From Candidatus Thorarchaeota archaeon (lineage in GTDB: Archaea; Asgardarchaeota; Thorarchaeia; Thorarchaeales; Thorarchaeaceae): 27,758 nt of DNA. The DNA lies in contig JAEOUN010000042.1 in assembly GCA_016839245.1 (NCBI GenBank), forward strand, positions 1 through 27,758. Reading direction: 5' to 3'. This document shows, piece after piece, positions 7,635 through 17,600 of the stretch. The position numbers and the translations under genes were made by a program. Position 1 is the first letter of the stretch. Every line of letters begins with the position of its first letter. The notes below the pieces were generated by a model. That model made no database searches. It was given only the letters and a program-made list of their open reading frames with translations, and was not told the origin of the DNA.

Positions 7635-9896
7635 CTATTTCTTCTTCTTTGTTGGTTTTTTCTTGGAAGTAGGTGAAGAACGACCACGTCGTTTCAGTAG
7701 AACAGCTCCAATTACAAGAAGAAGGACAACAACAGCTCCAATAATGAGAAGAGTTGTCACATCAAGGTTGAATGGTAATCCACTGAATTCAGTAGTCATG
7801 CAAATAATCTCGTTTTGCCACAACTCAATCCGATCTTGGTAGGTCGAATCATCATTATCGGTAATGAAGTTATCAATCAAGAAGGGATTAAAGAGAGTCT
7901 GTCTGTCTTTGCTAATGACTATTGCTGCTGCACCAGCTTCAACACTCGTAGTTGTTCCTGCAAGCGCAGTATATCCAGTCTTTACGGTAACAGAATCACC
8001 GTCATCAGAAATGCCGGTGCCGGAGGTAAAGTTGGACATACTGAAATCATTTGGTTCAGTAAAGATGGGATGTGTTTCAGCCCAGACATATATGGTCGGT
8101 GAACCAGTAATGGTTGCAGAATATTCAACACCGAGTTTAGACCACAATGGATGTGATGGATGAGCATCCATATCATAATATGACATCAGTAATTTTCCGC
8201 CATCGTCAACATATGCATAGATGCTATCAAGTTCTAAATATGTCAGACCCCAATTGACTTCATTCAAGATGAAGAGTTCCCAGGATTTCGAATCAACAAA
8301 GTCATCAATATACTCACTCGTTTCAAATAACTGGAATGGAATTCCAAGATCTAAAAGTGCAATACAAACAGCATCGGTCATAGTATTTGAATAGTAATTG
8401 TAGTCTGTAAATACTAGAATTTCTGCATCGCTTGCTGTGAGCCAATTGAGTACATTCAATGCGAATCTAGTATTAGACTCCTCAGGAAGTTCGCTGTTGT
8501 CAAAGATATTCATATCTGCAGAGAGAATAGCTCTACCTTCTCCATATTCTTGAGCAGCAACAACCGGATTAGTACCATTAAGCCAGATTGCTGTTGCATT
8601 CCCTATTACAGTCAGTTGATTACGAGGTCCCATATAGAGACTAGTACAACGTTCAAGAGTAACATGAGTACCCGGATCCATTGATGTAATATCCATGATG
8701 TACGAAGTTCCAAGACTCATATCGAAGTCTTGGAGTAACATGTTTATTGCTAGATCACCAGGATTGGGACCGGGAAGACCATGTCTATCACCTAGAACCA
8801 AGAGGCTTCCTCCTCCGGCCACCCACTCCTCTATAGCAGATCTTTCAGCAGTAGTGTAGTTGAGATCGGGCCAAGGAAGCACTAGTACATCATAACCAGC
8901 CAGACGATTCGCTGTAAAATTACCAGTAGACGAAGGATAGAATTTGTCAACTGCATATGAATGGTTTACAGCTAGTGTCCTAAATTGACCGAAGTTATTT
9001 GTGTCAGTCCAAACTGTAATGTAGTCACTATCCCAAGAATCTACACCAATACGAGGCTGATGCGATAAATCAATTGCAATTCTGCCCTTTATACGGGGTT
9101 GAAGCCATTCAACAGAGTCAACAATGATGCTTTCAAAGGCCGCGGGTATTGATGAACCATCACCGGGTAGATGAACTAGACGACCACCTTCGTATCGACT
9201 CTCCATAGCAAATCCAGCAATGTAGTCAGAATCAGTAATATTACTCATTAATGGAGTGACATAGGCCCATACATCTGAATTATTGAATCCTGATTTATGT
9301 ATTGTAGACCAATCATATTCTCTTTCAGCTATTGTATCGTTAATATGATAATCTTTCATTGATGGATGTCTTGCATCAATATTGAACTCTTCACAGGTTA
9401 TATTACCCCAGAGAAGCATGTAGGGATCAGCCGTGAGACCAGGATAGATAATTCCCTGATAACAAAGGTAACTCAGAGCCTTATGAAATGTGAAAAGACC
9501 TCCACCACCCAACCAGAATTCCTTCACTAGATCAGCGATGTTTTCTCTTGGAACATTATTCATCAGAATGAAGACATCATAGTTTGCAGTTATCAGCTCA
9601 TGATCTTTGATATCCTCTGCGGTGATAAGAGTGACTTCATGTCCAGCATCCTCTAAGAGCGTTTGTATCTCACTTATGTGATTTGTAAATCCCGAAAGCG
9701 AAGTGCTTGGACCAACAGGGGTAGTTGTATTATCCTCATCATAAATAGCAACTCGGACGGCAATATCGCTACTTTGAGAGGGTATTGCTTGATTAATTGA
9801 TGTCATTTCAGTATTCATCACAGTAATGACTGGAGGAATAGTAAATAGACAACTAAGAAACATAATCATTAGAAATAGGGGTAGGACGCGTTTCAA
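7635..9896 (-). CDS. Membrane-anchored surface protein with three tandem GATase1/ThuA-like domains
   Basis: 753 residues. Residues 1-25 are a signal segment (MKRVLPLFLMIMFL). Three alpha/beta domains of the class I glutamine-amidotransferase-like (ThuA/DUF4350-like) fold follow. Domain 1 (about 47-265) has VRVAIYD, then YDVFILMNN and GGGGLFTFHKA. Domain 2 (about 271-488) has YDVLVLPWP, then EEWVAGGGSLLVLGDRHG. Domain 3 (about 490-700) has AEILVFTDYN, then LFILNEVN and DDGGKLLMSYYDMD. At the position of the usual nucleophile Cys the three domains show His, Gly-Asp and Tyr-Asp, so glutaminase activity is unlikely and binding is more probable. A transmembrane helix spans about 714-734, followed by a Lys-rich tail. 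The domains therefore face outward. The start is TTG, chosen because a strong ribosome site lies just upstream and later ATGs would remove the signal peptide. The gene is probably its own transcription unit. The fold assignment rests on pattern only, and the function is unknown. Confidence 0.85.
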   Translation of the reverse strand: MKRVLPLFLMIMFLSCLFTIPPVITVMNTEMTSINQAIPSQSSDIAVRVAIYDEDNTTTPVGPSTSLSGFTNHISEIQTLLEDAGHEVTLITAEDIKDHELITANYDVFILMNNVPRENIADLVKEFWLGGGGLFTFHKALSYLCYQGIIYPGLTADPYMLLWGNITCEEFNIDARHPSMKDYHINDTIAEREYDWSTIHKSGFNNSDVWAYVTPLMSNITDSDYIAGFAMESRYEGGRLVHLPGDGSSIPAAFESIIVDSVEWLQPRIKGRIAIDLSHQPRIGVDSWDSDYITVWTDTNNFGQFRTLAVNHSYAVDKFYPSSTGNFTANRLAGYDVLVLPWPDLNYTTAERSAIEEWVAGGGSLLVLGDRHGLPGPNPGDLAINMLLQDFDMSLGTSYIMDITSMDPGTHVTLERCTSLYMGPRNQLTVIGNATAIWLNGTNPVVAAQEYGEGRAILSADMNIFDNSELPEESNTRFALNVLNWLTASDAEILVFTDYNYYSNTMTDAVCIALLDLGIPFQLFETSEYIDDFVDSKSWELFILNEVNWGLTYLELDSIYAYVDDGGKLLMSYYDMDAHPSHPLWSKLGVEYSATITGSPTIYVWAETHPIFTEPNDFSMSNFTSGTGISDDGDSVTVKTGYTALAGTTTSVEAGAAAIVISKDRQTLFNPFLIDNFITDNDDSTYQDRIELWQNEIICMTTEFSGLPFNLDVTTLLIIGAVVVLLLVIGAVLLKRRGRSSPTSKKKPTKKKK

Positions 9897-9900
9897 ATTT

Positions 9901-9910
9901 CTCCACCTCT
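9901..9910 (-). promoter_or_regulatory. Ribosome binding site that decides a TTG start
   Basis: The minus strand reads AGAGGTGGAG directly upstream of TTG at 9896-9894, with GAGGTG about seven bases from the start. This is the best Shine-Dalgarno match near this gene and supports TTG over the internal ATGs. TATA-like TTTATAAT (complement of 9932-9939) lies just upstream. It would give a very short leader. Confidence 0.6.
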
Positions 9911-9987
9911 TAAATCTAAAATATTCAAATCATTATAAATTCACGCTATTTATGAAAATCGGTGAATTCTATTGTCATTTCGATATA

Positions 9988-10015
9988 AAAAAAGAGCCAG
10001 GCATATGAAAAGGCT
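9988..10015 (-). terminator. T-tract terminator, weak hairpin, after the small Ig-domain surface gene
   Basis: On the minus strand, about 66 bases after the stop at 10081, a short AGCC/GGCT stem (9995-9998 with 10012-10015) is followed by CTTTTTTTA. The T-run is strong and the stem is only four pairs, so this may be a T-tract-only archaeal terminator. Confidence 0.4.
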
Positions 10016-10037
10016 GCATTTTGACTACGACTAATTC

Positions 10038-10052
10038 GATACCTTAGGTATC
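10038..10052. repeat. Short palindrome GATACCT-T-AGGTATC
   Basis: A perfect 7-bp inverted repeat around one central base lies in the 184-bp gap between two minus-strand surface genes. It sits 29 bases after the stop at 10081 and about 140 bases upstream of the TTG start at 9896. Weaker outer arms AATTCG (10033-10038) and CGAATT (10065-10070) flank it. It may be an RNA hairpin at the end of the upstream mRNA or an operator for the downstream gene, and the sequence does not decide. Confidence 0.35.
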
Positions 10053-10080
10053 CTAAATGCGAACCGAATTCCAATGAAAA

Positions 10081-11001
10081 TCAACTCGCCTTTTTCTTCA
10101 GTTGATGGAGTACGATAGCAGATAATAGCAACAATGTGGGAATTCCAACTAGTACAGCTACGAATGCGGAATTACTCAAGAGCTGATTGATGGGATTTGT
10201 AATGGGTCCTACGCTGCCAGTAGAAACGCCCTCTGGAAGTTCATCAACAACATGCACAGTTACAGTTTCACTTGCGCTGGTCCATCCAGCTGTTGCTTGC
10301 ACTTCGAATACATGTTCCCCTATGGGTAAATTGTCAACATTGATTGTTACAGAACCATTCCATGACCAAGCTTCTATCAAGAAATCATCTTCATATACTT
10401 TGTAATAATCTGGAAATCCCTCTGAAATAGACCAAGTGACTTCGTGACCTGTTGTGTTAATCAGATACCATAGATCAGGAGTGTTATAGAAATGAATTAT
10501 CGGACCATCATATTCTAACATGGTAATTATAACTTGATATGAACAAACCTCAGAAACAATACTCGAACCAGAAGTAGTATTTGCATAGTATTGGACAGAG
10601 CACCTACTGATTTCTTCAGAGTACATATTCAGAGTAGTGTTTTCTGAAATTGAGAGTTCTAATTGTGAGGTGTATAGATTTGGAGTACTAGTTTCAGTCA
10701 TTGAAACACTGTACGATGGTTCACCTTCGGGAGTGCAAATCATAATCACACTATCGAGATCATTGGAACCTTCAATAAGAAGGTACAATGTCAAATTTTG
10801 TCCATAACTTCCAGTAGACTTGGAGGAATATTTTCGAAGATAATACCGAAGTTGAAGTTCTTCCTCAGCAGAGATATAGACTTTGGAATCTTTGTTCGAG
10901 TCTTCAAACTTGGACGGAGTTGAAAGATGCGAACAATTCATACAAAACGAAGCTAACAAAAGCACCAAGAATAAAGAAGACAATAAACGATTATAATGCA
11001 T
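10081..11001 (-). CDS. Small membrane-anchored surface protein with an Ig-like domain
   Basis: 306 residues. Residues 1-22 are a signal peptide (MHYNRLLSSLFLVLLLASF). A low-complexity, Ser/Thr-rich ectodomain with several N-X-S/T sequons follows. Residues about 165-255 form a beta-sandwich: HEVTWSISEGFPDYYKVYED, then WNGSVTINVDNLPIGEHVFE, then a Val/Thr-rich last strand. The W-S...P-x-Y-Y-x-V-Y...W-x-G-S...V-D-x-L-x-x-G-x-H pattern matches an Ig-like module I recall from many Asgard archaeal surface proteins. A single helix (about 279-300) and a KKK tail anchor the C-terminus in the membrane. ATG at 11001 has GAGAG six bases upstream. CxxC at residues 20 and 23 sits at the end of the signal region and does not fit a lipobox well. 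The biological role is unknown. It lies in the envelope series between the triple-fold protein and the 2025-residue giant. Confidence 0.85.
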   Translation of the reverse strand: MHYNRLLSSLFLVLLLASFCMNCSHLSTPSKFEDSNKDSKVYISAEEELQLRYYLRKYSSKSTGSYGQNLTLYLLIEGSNDLDSVIMICTPEGEPSYSVSMTETSTPNLYTSQLELSISENTTLNMYSEEISRCSVQYYANTTSGSSIVSEVCSYQVIITMLEYDGPIIHFYNTPDLWYLINTTGHEVTWSISEGFPDYYKVYEDDFLIEAWSWNGSVTINVDNLPIGEHVFEVQATAGWTSASETVTVHVVDELPEGVSTGSVGPITNPINQLLSNSAFVAVLVGIPTLLLLSAIVLHQLKKKAS

Positions 11002-11178
11002 TAACCACTCTCAACCCCAGCAATGCGATTTTCTATTGCATTTCGTGATATTAACTATTCTATCCAAGCCGTTCGGAAGCGAAGACTTTTACTAGTCATT
11101 TGTATACTAATAATTGGATAAACATAAACTTGCACTGACAAGAAAAGAAGGTACGCCGAGCCGTAGGATAGGATTTCT

Positions 11179-11583
11179 ATGAGCACGACATGGTTTATTG
11201 CGAAGGAATATTTGAAAAGATTGGAAATTAATTTCGAGGAACATGGTAGAAAGACATTTAGCGTCCACCCTCGAAGTAAGACTGAAACAAAAATCATTGA
11301 AGTGTTTCCAGGGAAGGATTGGATAACCCTGACAACACGTCTCATGGACCTTTCAGATGTCCCAGCCAAGACAAAGAAGAAAATCTATGAAATTCTTCTC
11401 AAAGCAAATGCAACTTTGGTTGAAGTGAACTTTGGATTAGATAAAAAAGAGTGTTTAACACTACGAAACGCAATTCCGGTGACCGGCATATCATATGATG
11501 TCTTTAATTGTACTTATGAAGCGCATCTTTCTGCCATCAAATTCTTTTTTGAAAAACTGCAACCACAATTACTACTTGAATAG
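11179..11583 (+). CDS. Small YbjN-like (type III chaperone fold) cytoplasmic protein
   Basis: 134 residues with no signal peptide or membrane segment. The pattern is an N-terminal helix (WFIAKEYLKRLEINFEEHG), two or three strands (TFSVHP, TKIIEVFP, WITLTTRL), a helix (AKTKKKIYEILLKANATL), a strand pair (VEVNFGLD, CLTLRNAIPV) and a last helix (AHLSAIKFFFEKLQP). This order and the LLKANATLVEVNFGLD stretch resemble the YbjN/DUF1821 and secretion-chaperone-like fold, whose members are thought to bind other proteins. The assignment is tentative. It is the only plus-strand gene between about 7.6 and 20.9 kb, placed among surface-protein genes, so a chaperone role for one of them is conceivable but is inference only. 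ATG at 11179 has a weak AGGAT six bases upstream. The 177-bp gap before it holds no gene and must carry both divergent promoters. Confidence 0.8.
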   Translation: MSTTWFIAKEYLKRLEINFEEHGRKTFSVHPRSKTETKIIEVFPGKDWITLTTRLMDLSDVPAKTKKKIYEILLKANATLVEVNFGLDKKECLTLRNAIPVTGISYDVFNCTYEAHLSAIKFFFEKLQPQLLLE

Positions 11584-11595
11584 CACTTGAAAATT

Positions 11596-11632
11596 ATTGA
11601 AAAAAGAGGAAAAAGCGGGCATAAGACCCGCT
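11596..11632 (-). terminator. Hairpin plus T-tract terminator of the 2025-residue surface gene
   Basis: Stem AGCGGG (11614-11619) and CCCGCT (11627-11632) with a 7-nt loop is followed on the minus strand by TTTTTCCTCTTTTTTC. It begins 11 bases after the stop at 11643. It could also slow plus-strand transcription from the YbjN-like gene, but that side has only a poor T-run. Confidence 0.7.
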
Positions 11633-11642
11633 CTTCAACAAT

Positions 11643-14600
11643 TTAACTACGCTTTCGAGCAATTGCAAGTACAACAACAATCACTACAAGAACACCAATT
11701 CCGATTGTAACCAGTAGTAGATTCTCACCAGTGATTCCAGGGGTGAATCCAGTTTCAGTTGTTGTGGGGCCAGTTGTTGTAGTTGTCGTAGTAGGAGCCC
11801 TAACCAAATATGAGAACATACCGGATACAATCACATTTCCTAGAGAGTCGGAGGTAACAATTCGGTAATCAACGATTGTTCCATCAGCCTGCTTAGGAAT
11901 TACACCAGACCAAATAGTGCCATCTGGTTCCATTGTGACATTAGTCCAATCACCGGAATTGATGCGATATTGCAGCGTTGCATACTCAACACCCGATGGA
12001 TCTTGAATATTTGCCCTTATGGTAACTGCGGATTCAGGAGTTGGGTCTTCAGGTAGATGAAAAATGTCGATTATTGAAGGAGGCATATAATCAGCAGTTC
12101 CATGTGAGATATACCCAACAAATACAGGATCCACTGACAACTCATAGCCATCCCAATATTTGAATCCGATTAGTGTGTAGAATTGCTCTGATGTAATTGA
12201 GAACGATGTAGCAGAGCCCCCACTTCCAGAGGTATAGATTGCACTGACTGCTGAAAGAGGTACTGTCTGCGCGTCTACAGAACAGGTTTGTGAGGCATTC
12301 TTTGACCATGCATATGGATAACCACCAAGGTTCATCAATGCAACACTTGTAAGACCAGATGCCATTGTGAAATTACTTGACGGACTTGCTTCCTCATTAT
12401 TCAATATCTGACCATAGTCATCAAGATAGAATGCGGAAGCTGTGCCGCTACTTGAGGTGATTTCCAAATCACTGTAGAAGGATATTGCTAAGCTAACATC
12501 TTCAAGATTATCTCTTCCGCCAGGTGTGTCAATATCCCAATCTCCAACAGCAATATCGAATTTCACCTCAGCGATGTTTGAACCAGTCTGATTCACAACA
12601 CCATTGAAATGTACTGCCAAAGTGAATTCATCTGTTGCACATGCTGTTGGACGCTCATCAAAGCTTACAAAGTCAGAACCATAGTATTGTCCATCGTACC
12701 AGTCCCAGTAGGAGTATTCTCCAAATGGAAATACTATACCAAAAACATTAGTGAATGTGACACCAAAATCGACAGTATCTTCAATTCCAACATAGAGGGT
12801 ATCCGCAGAATTAAGATTACCAAAAGCCGCACCAGGTGTCACAAAGCTCACTGATTCAACGTCTACTGGCATCCAGTAATGCGACATCTCAGCATCTCCT
12901 AAAGCTTCAGATGATACATCCATGAAGTCATCACTGTCCTCGTCAGACCAAGCAAACATGCCAGCATATTCGTAAGCAAGGTCAATGCCCATTAATTCAC
13001 TGTAAGTTCCGTTACTAACATCAGTACTATAGTGTTCATCTAATTGCCACCACAACCAGCTCCATTCACGGGAATTGCCTTCAACCCAATCCCATCCTTC
13101 CTCAAGAGCCTGCTGTTTCAAATCCTCTGAGGTGAAATTCCGAGCAAGCCACGAGATGCCCCAGTAACCAGGCTTTGAATTACCCCATTCGTCAAAGAGT
13201 AAATCTCTAATGGCATCAAATTCAGAAGTAGTGAGGATTTCGCCAGTTGATGCTTTGGTCCACATGTATGTATCTTCCCACTCAGTAGTCCAATTGAAGG
13301 TGACCATTCCTGTATATGAATGCAGATAGAATTCATCATCATAGGTGTAACTATCAGGTTCCCAAGTAATCATCACATCAAGATACTCTTGGGTGATATT
13401 GTAATAGTCGGTCGAAGAGTGCATCTCTTTGATGAAGTATTGATCATCAACCGTTGCCAGATTTCCATCAAGATCCAATGCGCCGTTTTCAGGATTGGTT
13501 GTCCAGATATCAATATCCCACATGCCCCACTCAGGAATACCTATAACAATGGAGTCTTGCATTCGAAGAATCGATATTGGAAGTTTTGCATAGTCCAACT
13601 TTTGTGAATATCCTTCAAATCGGTATGCCTTGTAAATCATGTCTGAGCTGCCACTGATATTGTAGAATATTCCATCATACATGAACTGCCATGACGGAAA
13701 GTTGTATCGATAGCTCTCAGGAGTATAATAAACTGGGACGACCTCGTAGGTTGTTCCATTCTTCATATCAATAAAGTCATACCATTCGCCCCATACATTA
13801 TTCTCCATATAATAATAGGAATTCCACGAGCCGCCATTCCATTCCCAATATGTAACATTGAATTCAATGATTGGAACAGACATTCCGTCAAACCAGAATG
13901 AACCATAGCCAGGTGATGGATCTCCTGTGACGTTTTCTATCATTATGACTTGAGATGTAAACTCATCCCAGCCAGACCACCAGTGGTATTGACCGTAGAT
14001 ATCAATCATATAGAATGTATCGATTTCCCATTCTGACATGTCCGTGGGCCATATCTGTGGACTATCCATATAGGAGTAGAAATACGTCCCATTAGACAAT
14101 GTGATATTATGGAACACAGCCCGCCAAGTTGAGTTGTAGAAGTATTCTTCACCACTTTTTGTAAAGACGTAGTTATAATAGTATGTTGAGTTCCAATCGA
14201 AGATTTGGCTAGAGCTATAATCACCAGTATATGTTCCCGTAGTAACATCAATCCAAGTTTCCACCTCGAACTCAAGTGTCGTTGAATTTCTGTGACCTAA
14301 AGCCACAGTCCAGTCAGTACGAAATACTTCAGGAATGAATAGGTCACCTTTCGCAGTAGTAATCCAAGGTATCTCATCAGGGAAGTAATCATAATTCAAA
14401 ATATGGTTAGGTGAGCTTCCCCAATCTGTTAGATTATACAACATACCAGAAACATCAACTTGATAGATGTAATATGGATATGTTCCGGCAGAGTATGGAT
14501 CAGGAGCGTATTCCTCAACAGGATACCCATAACCATCTAGAAGTTTTTCAGCAACATATGGTGTACCATTGATGTAAGCAATCTCATGAGAGTATTTATT

Positions 14601-17600
14601 CCTGATAATCCAATCAAGATCCCACCAACCACCAATAGGCTCCCCAGCAGCTGGGATCGGGTAATTTGCACTGCCAACTGACACATAAGCATAGAGCTGA
14701 GTTACATAATGTGGCATAAATACATCAGAATATGATCCACCGCACCTCATCAACTCCCATGGCCAATCAAAAACGTAGAATCTTCCATCATGAGGATTGA
14801 AGTACAGGTATTTATTTTCCAAGCCAGGTTCATGACACAACCATACATCTACAGGTTCCCATGTACTATTGAGATACATAATCCAATGTTCATATCCAAC
14901 ATATTCAGGCCATCCAACAATGTATAGTGGTTCGACATTATAAGGTTCGTAAGGATAGAGTGGTGCAGCATACGTGATGAGTGTGTGATCAACTGCGGTA
15001 ACTGGAACCACACCAATTCTTGTTGAAGTATAACCACTCCATTCCGGCCAGTTCATCACAATTATAGAACCATCATCTTTAATCATATAGTAGTAATCAG
15101 AGCTTCCCATATACCATGGATCGGACTGGAATGAAAAGAACACTGTGCCATTGAAAAGGGTAACACTGTACAATGCCGCAGTCTGATCACCAAAGACTTC
15201 CAATTCAGTGCCGTTGAGGAGTTTGATGAATCGATGAGTTTCATCCAATACATAGTCGTATTCTTCTCGAATGAGAGTTTCGTATGTATAGTCAACATCA
15301 CCAAAGATATAGCTCTTTAGAGGTTCCTGCTTTCCATTAATAATGACATAAGGTATCTTCTTGCGATCGTAGACCTCATCAGTCTGCATATTGTGGAAAA
15401 CTACGCCTTTGAATGGTTTTTCTACATATACAACCTGAGTGCCATTCCAATAATGGTAGACAGTGTCTTCAGTCCAACCAAGAACTGTATGACTACCCCA
15501 TCCTGATTCATAATCTGTGACCCAGGTGAGATTTCCATAGAAATATTCCCACCACCATTCCAGCGCGGGCATATCTGGTTGAGGAGTGATATCAAACGAT
15601 ATTTTGAGATCGTCATCAATGACCAAATATGTGACATTTCCAGCAGTCAGACAAGCGATTGGCATTTTTGCTTGAAGAGACTGCATTGGGAAGTGTTGGT
15701 CAGTCCAGTCATTTGCTACAAAATCCCAGATCTGTTCTTGCCAGAACCAATCTTCGATGAGGACTCTTTCAACTTGCCAGATTCCTGGAGCAATCTCGAC
15801 ATTAATCCATTCATAATGTTCACCATAACCCCAAGAAGTTCTTACAGTATAGTTATAGACATTGACAGCAATTGCACCACTAGGACTAATCTTTAATTGG
15901 ATCTGAATGTCTGAATATTGCCACCAGTCAATGCCAACATCAGAACCCCAACGCTCTTGATGACCGTACATGATAAATGCAACGCCATCGATATCATCAG
16001 CATATTCGATTCCACCTTGTAATCTTGAGCTTACAGTGAAGGTCTCACCCATATTGACTTGAAAAATCCAACTTGGACTGTATGGTTGATCTTTGTGTGT
16101 GATCTTCACTATTGATACAGGAGATTCTATTGCCAAGTTTCTTTGATTCTCATAGTCAAGTGCTTCCTGAGGAGAAGCAATTGGAAGATTGACATAATTT
16201 GCCAATTTGATATCGTATTGATTGGTAACAGTTTCATAGAAATGAATAGTCTGTCCATACTCACTTCCTGATGAGAGCATATCTTCACTGATATGACCTC
16301 TGAAATTCACGATTAATTTCCCAAAAAGATTGCTAGATACACTACTTGCCGTTTCGTTTAGAATGAAAGGTGCTGGCCAATCAGTAGGCCAGGGCTCAAA
16401 TTCGACCCATTCATCCCACTCCCAGTCTTCGCCATTCCAAGTATTGTTTTCATAATAATAAGCTGCATAATAGTTGTAGGTATTGCTGCCAAAATCGTAG
16501 GAGATGACAAACTCGGGCCAAGTTTCGTGAGTATAGACTCCACTCCTTGGATCAAAGAAATTGTATTCCCTACCCATGTTGACCCAAGTATACGACTCTT
16601 CCCAATGATAACCAATCTTTTGCTCGGTCCATGTTACTACTGCACTCTCATTCCAAAGATAGGTACCTGCTCCATCATCCCATTCCCATGCACCATATCT
16701 AACATAAGTTTCAGAGTACTCTCCATAGACCCAATGTTGAGTCTTGATTGTTGAGGGTGCAGACATGAAGAGTGCAACATTGTTCAACAGGGTGGAATTA
16801 CTAATTGTGAATGTATTATTGAAATCATCACCCCGATTCACAGTATAAAGGACATCACCATCATCATCGAGTCGCTGAAAAGCATAATAACCTCCAAATG
16901 ATTGATTGACGATAGAATGAAGATCTATTCCAAGAAGGCGGCCACTCTTCTCACTTTGTTCACTCTCAGAGATGGTTTGAAATGAATCATCGAGTGCAAC
17001 AGCATTGAACATATAGAATCCGGGATATGTACTTGAATTCACCTGAATTTTGAATACACCCCAATATGACTCAGTGCCGTTTTCATAACTCGATCCAGAC
17101 ACATCTATTTCAGCAAAAGGATTAACCATTGGTCCAAAAACATCAGCCAATGTGAAATTCTCAGAGATTTCGCTTGGTGGATGATCTGGCCACTGTGTTT
17201 CTATGCTAGAATATACCTCCCAGCGATCCTCCGGCACATAATATATGGCAAACAAAGTGATGGGATTATTATCAATATCCTTCATCTCACCATCTTCCAT
17301 GAGTGATAGATTAAAGTAAGAACCTGTAATTGCTAGGGCACGTGGCACTTGTCCACTAAGTGCAGTCTTTGGGATTTCAACAATAACATCAAACCATTGA
17401 TTCAGTGGAATCTTTTGATCCCAGACAATAATTTCGCCAGTAGTATCATTTCTGGTATGCCAATTCAAAGTTGGACCAAATTGATAATGCGATGATTGCC
17501 AAGTTTCACTACCCTCTTCATTTACAGTCTGTTGATCCCAACTTACTTCAGTGTAATCATATGGATAATCAGTGATAATATTCTTTAAAGTGCCTTCTAG

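Noticed and set aside
7635..9896. Active glutamine amidotransferase
   Set aside because: None of the three fold-like domains has Cys at the nucleophile position, and the protein is extracellular.
10081..11001. Lipoprotein reading of the small Ig-domain protein (Cys near residues 20-23)
   Set aside because: The residues before each Cys do not fit a lipobox well, and a C-terminal anchor helix already explains membrane attachment.
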